Source of the DNA: JANRLJ01 sp034437895
Lineage (GTDB): Bacteria > Chloroflexota > Anaerolineae > Aggregatilineales > Phototrophicaceae
Direction of reading: 5' to 3'
DNA length: 5,230 bases
Assembly (NCBI GenBank): GCA_034437895.1
Contig: DAOTTO010000064.1
Location: 1-5,230 of the forward strand
Both the position numbers and the translations under genes were made by a program. The notes under the pieces are model-generated. The model worked only from the letters and a program-made list of their open reading frames with translations, was not told where the DNA came from and did no database searches. Below are positions 4,345-5,230 of this stretch, piece after piece (position 1 is the stretch's first letter; every line of letters starts with the position of its first letter).

Positions 4345-4932
4345 CTACCGCGATCCTGTCACCGCCAACATTTCTAAATGACGGCGTTCCGTCCGTAATC
4401 CTGACCCGTTCCGCCATGCCAACAGCGCAAAGATAAAAAAGAAGGGCAGTCCAGTACAAAGAAAGAAAGCCAATCCCAACCCGCCGCCAATTGCCACTCC
4501 TATAGCCGTTCCTGCTTGCTCGGCTTCCGTTGTCGCAGTGGACTGGCTCACCACACTATCAACTGCCGCACTCGTCCCCGTTACTCCATAACACAGGTAC
4601 ATGAGAGAGATTGTCGTCAGTATCCAGAAAATCGTCCGCCGTGTTTTTAGTCCCCGCAGCCGCCTTTCATCCACTACCGGCCCATTAACGGGCATTCTTC
4701 CCATAGGGGCAGCAGGCGTATATGAGAGTGATGGAGTTTGCATCGGACGCATGGAACCTGTGTCTGTTTGACGCTTGCGTCCGCCGGATTCCGCCGCGAT
4801 CTCGGCTTCCATCTTTTGCAGCCAATCTGTCGCTGCGGGATGATTGATGGTCATCAAAAGCTGTCTAGCTTCGTCATATCGTTTTTGCTCAATGAGCATT
4901 CTTGCATAATCAAACTGCTGCCGTGTATCCAT
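4345..4932 (-). CDS. TPR-like hairpin protein with two transmembrane segments
   Basis: This is a 195-aa protein of unknown function. Residues about 4-45 form a helical hairpin (FDYARMLIEQKRYDEARQLL, then HPAATDWLQKMEAEI) with the spacing of a single TPR-like unit, a probable protein contact site. A Pro/Met/Gly-rich linker follows (46-95). Hydrophobic segment one is about 100-118 (IFWILTTISLMYLCYGV), after a basic run RRLRGLKTRR. A short Ser/Thr-rich loop comes next, then segment two at about 142-173 (glycine-rich, then FFFIFALLAW). A short charged tail ends the chain. By the positive-inside rule both ends should be cytoplasmic. There is no signal peptide. The start at 4932 is preferred: AGGA lies 8 nt upstream, and the first in-frame ATG (5022) lies upstream of the promoter candidate. 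I recall similar short repeat-plus-membrane proteins in Chloroflexota but know no assigned role. Confidence 0.8.
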   Translation of the reverse strand: MDTRQQFDYARMLIEQKRYDEARQLLMTINHPAATDWLQKMEAEIAAESGGRKRQTDTGSMRPMQTPSLSYTPAAPMGRMPVNGPVVDERRLRGLKTRRTIFWILTTISLMYLCYGVTGTSAAVDSVVSQSTATTEAEQAGTAIGVAIGGGLGLAFFLCTGLPFFFIFALLAWRNGSGLRTERRHLEMLAVTGSR

Positions 4933-4972
4933 GACGTTCATCCTATCTTGCTGATTATTAGCTATTTTTCTA

Positions 4973-5001
4973 AGTGTATCGCACGTAAGAGAAGCCGTCA
5001 T
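4973..5001 (-). promoter_or_regulatory. Sigma70-like promoter candidate for the membrane-protein gene
   Basis: On the minus strand ATGACG (5001-4996) and TACACT (4978-4973) are 17 nt apart, each with 4/6 matches. The predicted leader is about 34 nt. A better -35 (TTGACA, 5032-5027) lies further upstream but has no -10 at a usual distance. Confidence 0.35.
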
Positions 5002-5036
5002 TCGCTCGTTTGAGCTATTCAACTGTTGTCAACTCT

Positions 5037-5097
5037 GTAGGGACACGATATATCGTGTCCGGTTATGACGGACAGCATATATGCCGTCCCTACAAAA
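5037..5097. repeat. Double-palindrome interspersed element with GTAGGGAC/GTCCCTAC ends
   Basis: Outer arms GTAGGGAC (5037-5044) and GTCCCTAC (5086-5093) are perfect inverted repeats. Inside, GGACACGATA+TATCGTGTCC (5041-5060) is an exact 20-bp palindrome. A second palindrome, GGACAGCATA+TATGCCGTCC (5070-5089), has one mismatched pair. A 9-nt linker separates them. The right border CCCTACAAAA (5088-5097) equals that of the element at 2811. It sits between two minus-strand genes and could also act as a transcript-end structure. Confidence 0.65.
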
Positions 5098-5128
5098 CCT
5101 TATTCAATTTTGTGTACGTGTTATCTCT

Positions 5129-5230
5129 TTACCCCTTGAGCGACCCCGTTGTACCCGTCATCCGACGATTAGCTTTCTCAACCTCTTCGTTGATGAAGTT
5201 CTCGATTTGCGCGGGTGTGCGGATAGACTG
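5129..5230 (-). CDS. C-terminal fragment of an unidentified protein (runs off the right edge)
   Basis: The last 33 codons and a TAA stop are visible in a clean frame up to the window edge. The visible part reads SIRTPAQIENFINEEVEKANRRM and then a Thr/Gly/Ser-rich tail. TPAQIENFINEEVEKANRRM looks like an amphipathic helix at the end of a larger domain. I cannot name the family: endings of this general kind occur in adenylate-forming ligases, but that is only a weak resemblance. The gene is on the same strand as the membrane-protein gene and is separated from it by the double palindrome. Confidence 0.6.
   Translation of the reverse strand, partial: QSIRTPAQIENFINEEVEKANRRMTGTTGSLKG

Noticed and set aside
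4738..5013. Plus-strand 91-codon frame opposite the membrane-protein gene
   Set aside because: It is antisense to a protein with clear helical and membrane pattern, and its sequence looks random.
4933..5022. Longer N-terminus of the membrane protein starting at 5022
   Set aside because: The extra 30 residues are not similar in character to the rest, would start upstream of the promoter candidate, and lack a good ribosome binding site.

Overview
The window looks like bacterial chromosomal accessory sequence. Many bacterial-type ribosome binding sites precede its ORFs, it carries a HicBA toxin-antitoxin pair and an IS200/IS605-family element, and it has several free-standing response regulators. 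Two short palindromic elements with TAGGG/CCCTAC ends and a small TPR-like plus two-helix membrane protein recall Chloroflexota genomes (Anaerolineae-like lineages). That assignment is a recollection, not a demonstration; a cyanobacterium or another environmental phylum cannot be excluded from the sequence alone.

Left part (1-1740, minus strand). A TnpB-only IS200/IS605 (IS1341-type) element fills about 2-1319. Its tnpB looks intact: RuvC residues D186, E270 and D348 and a four-cysteine zinc ribbon are present. Matching hairpins, each with a bulged T, lie near both ends. The left-end hairpin is inside the 3' end of hicA, so the toxin ORF reads into the element and gains about 15-20 IS-derived C-terminal residues. 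hicB lies upstream of hicA and the two overlap by 4 nt (ATGA).

Middle part (1741-2908, plus strand). Divergent from hicBA is a 110-aa antitoxin-like protein whose C-terminal DPxV...DLxxRxxEIL motif occurs twice and which has no recognisable toxin partner. A 120-aa protein of unknown function follows and ends at a 10-bp stem-loop. The 240-nt gap after it holds this stem-loop, a TATAAT box and a palindromic repeat.

Right-centre (2909-4278, plus strand). Three tandem single-domain receiver proteins (DivK/CheY-like, 122-123 aa) all keep the full phosphorylation site (E8/D9, D52, T82, K104). They look like successive gene duplications. The first has its own terminator and the second its own -10 box, so they are probably not one simple operon. 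No histidine kinase or output domain is visible in the window.

Right end (4296-5230, minus strand). A convergent gene encodes a 195-aa TPR-like protein with two hydrophobic segments, bounded by a sigma70-like promoter and an intrinsic terminator. Beyond it are a 57-bp double palindrome and the last 33 codons of an unidentified gene entering from the right edge.

I see no clearly new multi-gene system. The best leads are the IS-extended HicA, the orphan antitoxin with a doubled motif, the receiver triplet and the palindrome family.
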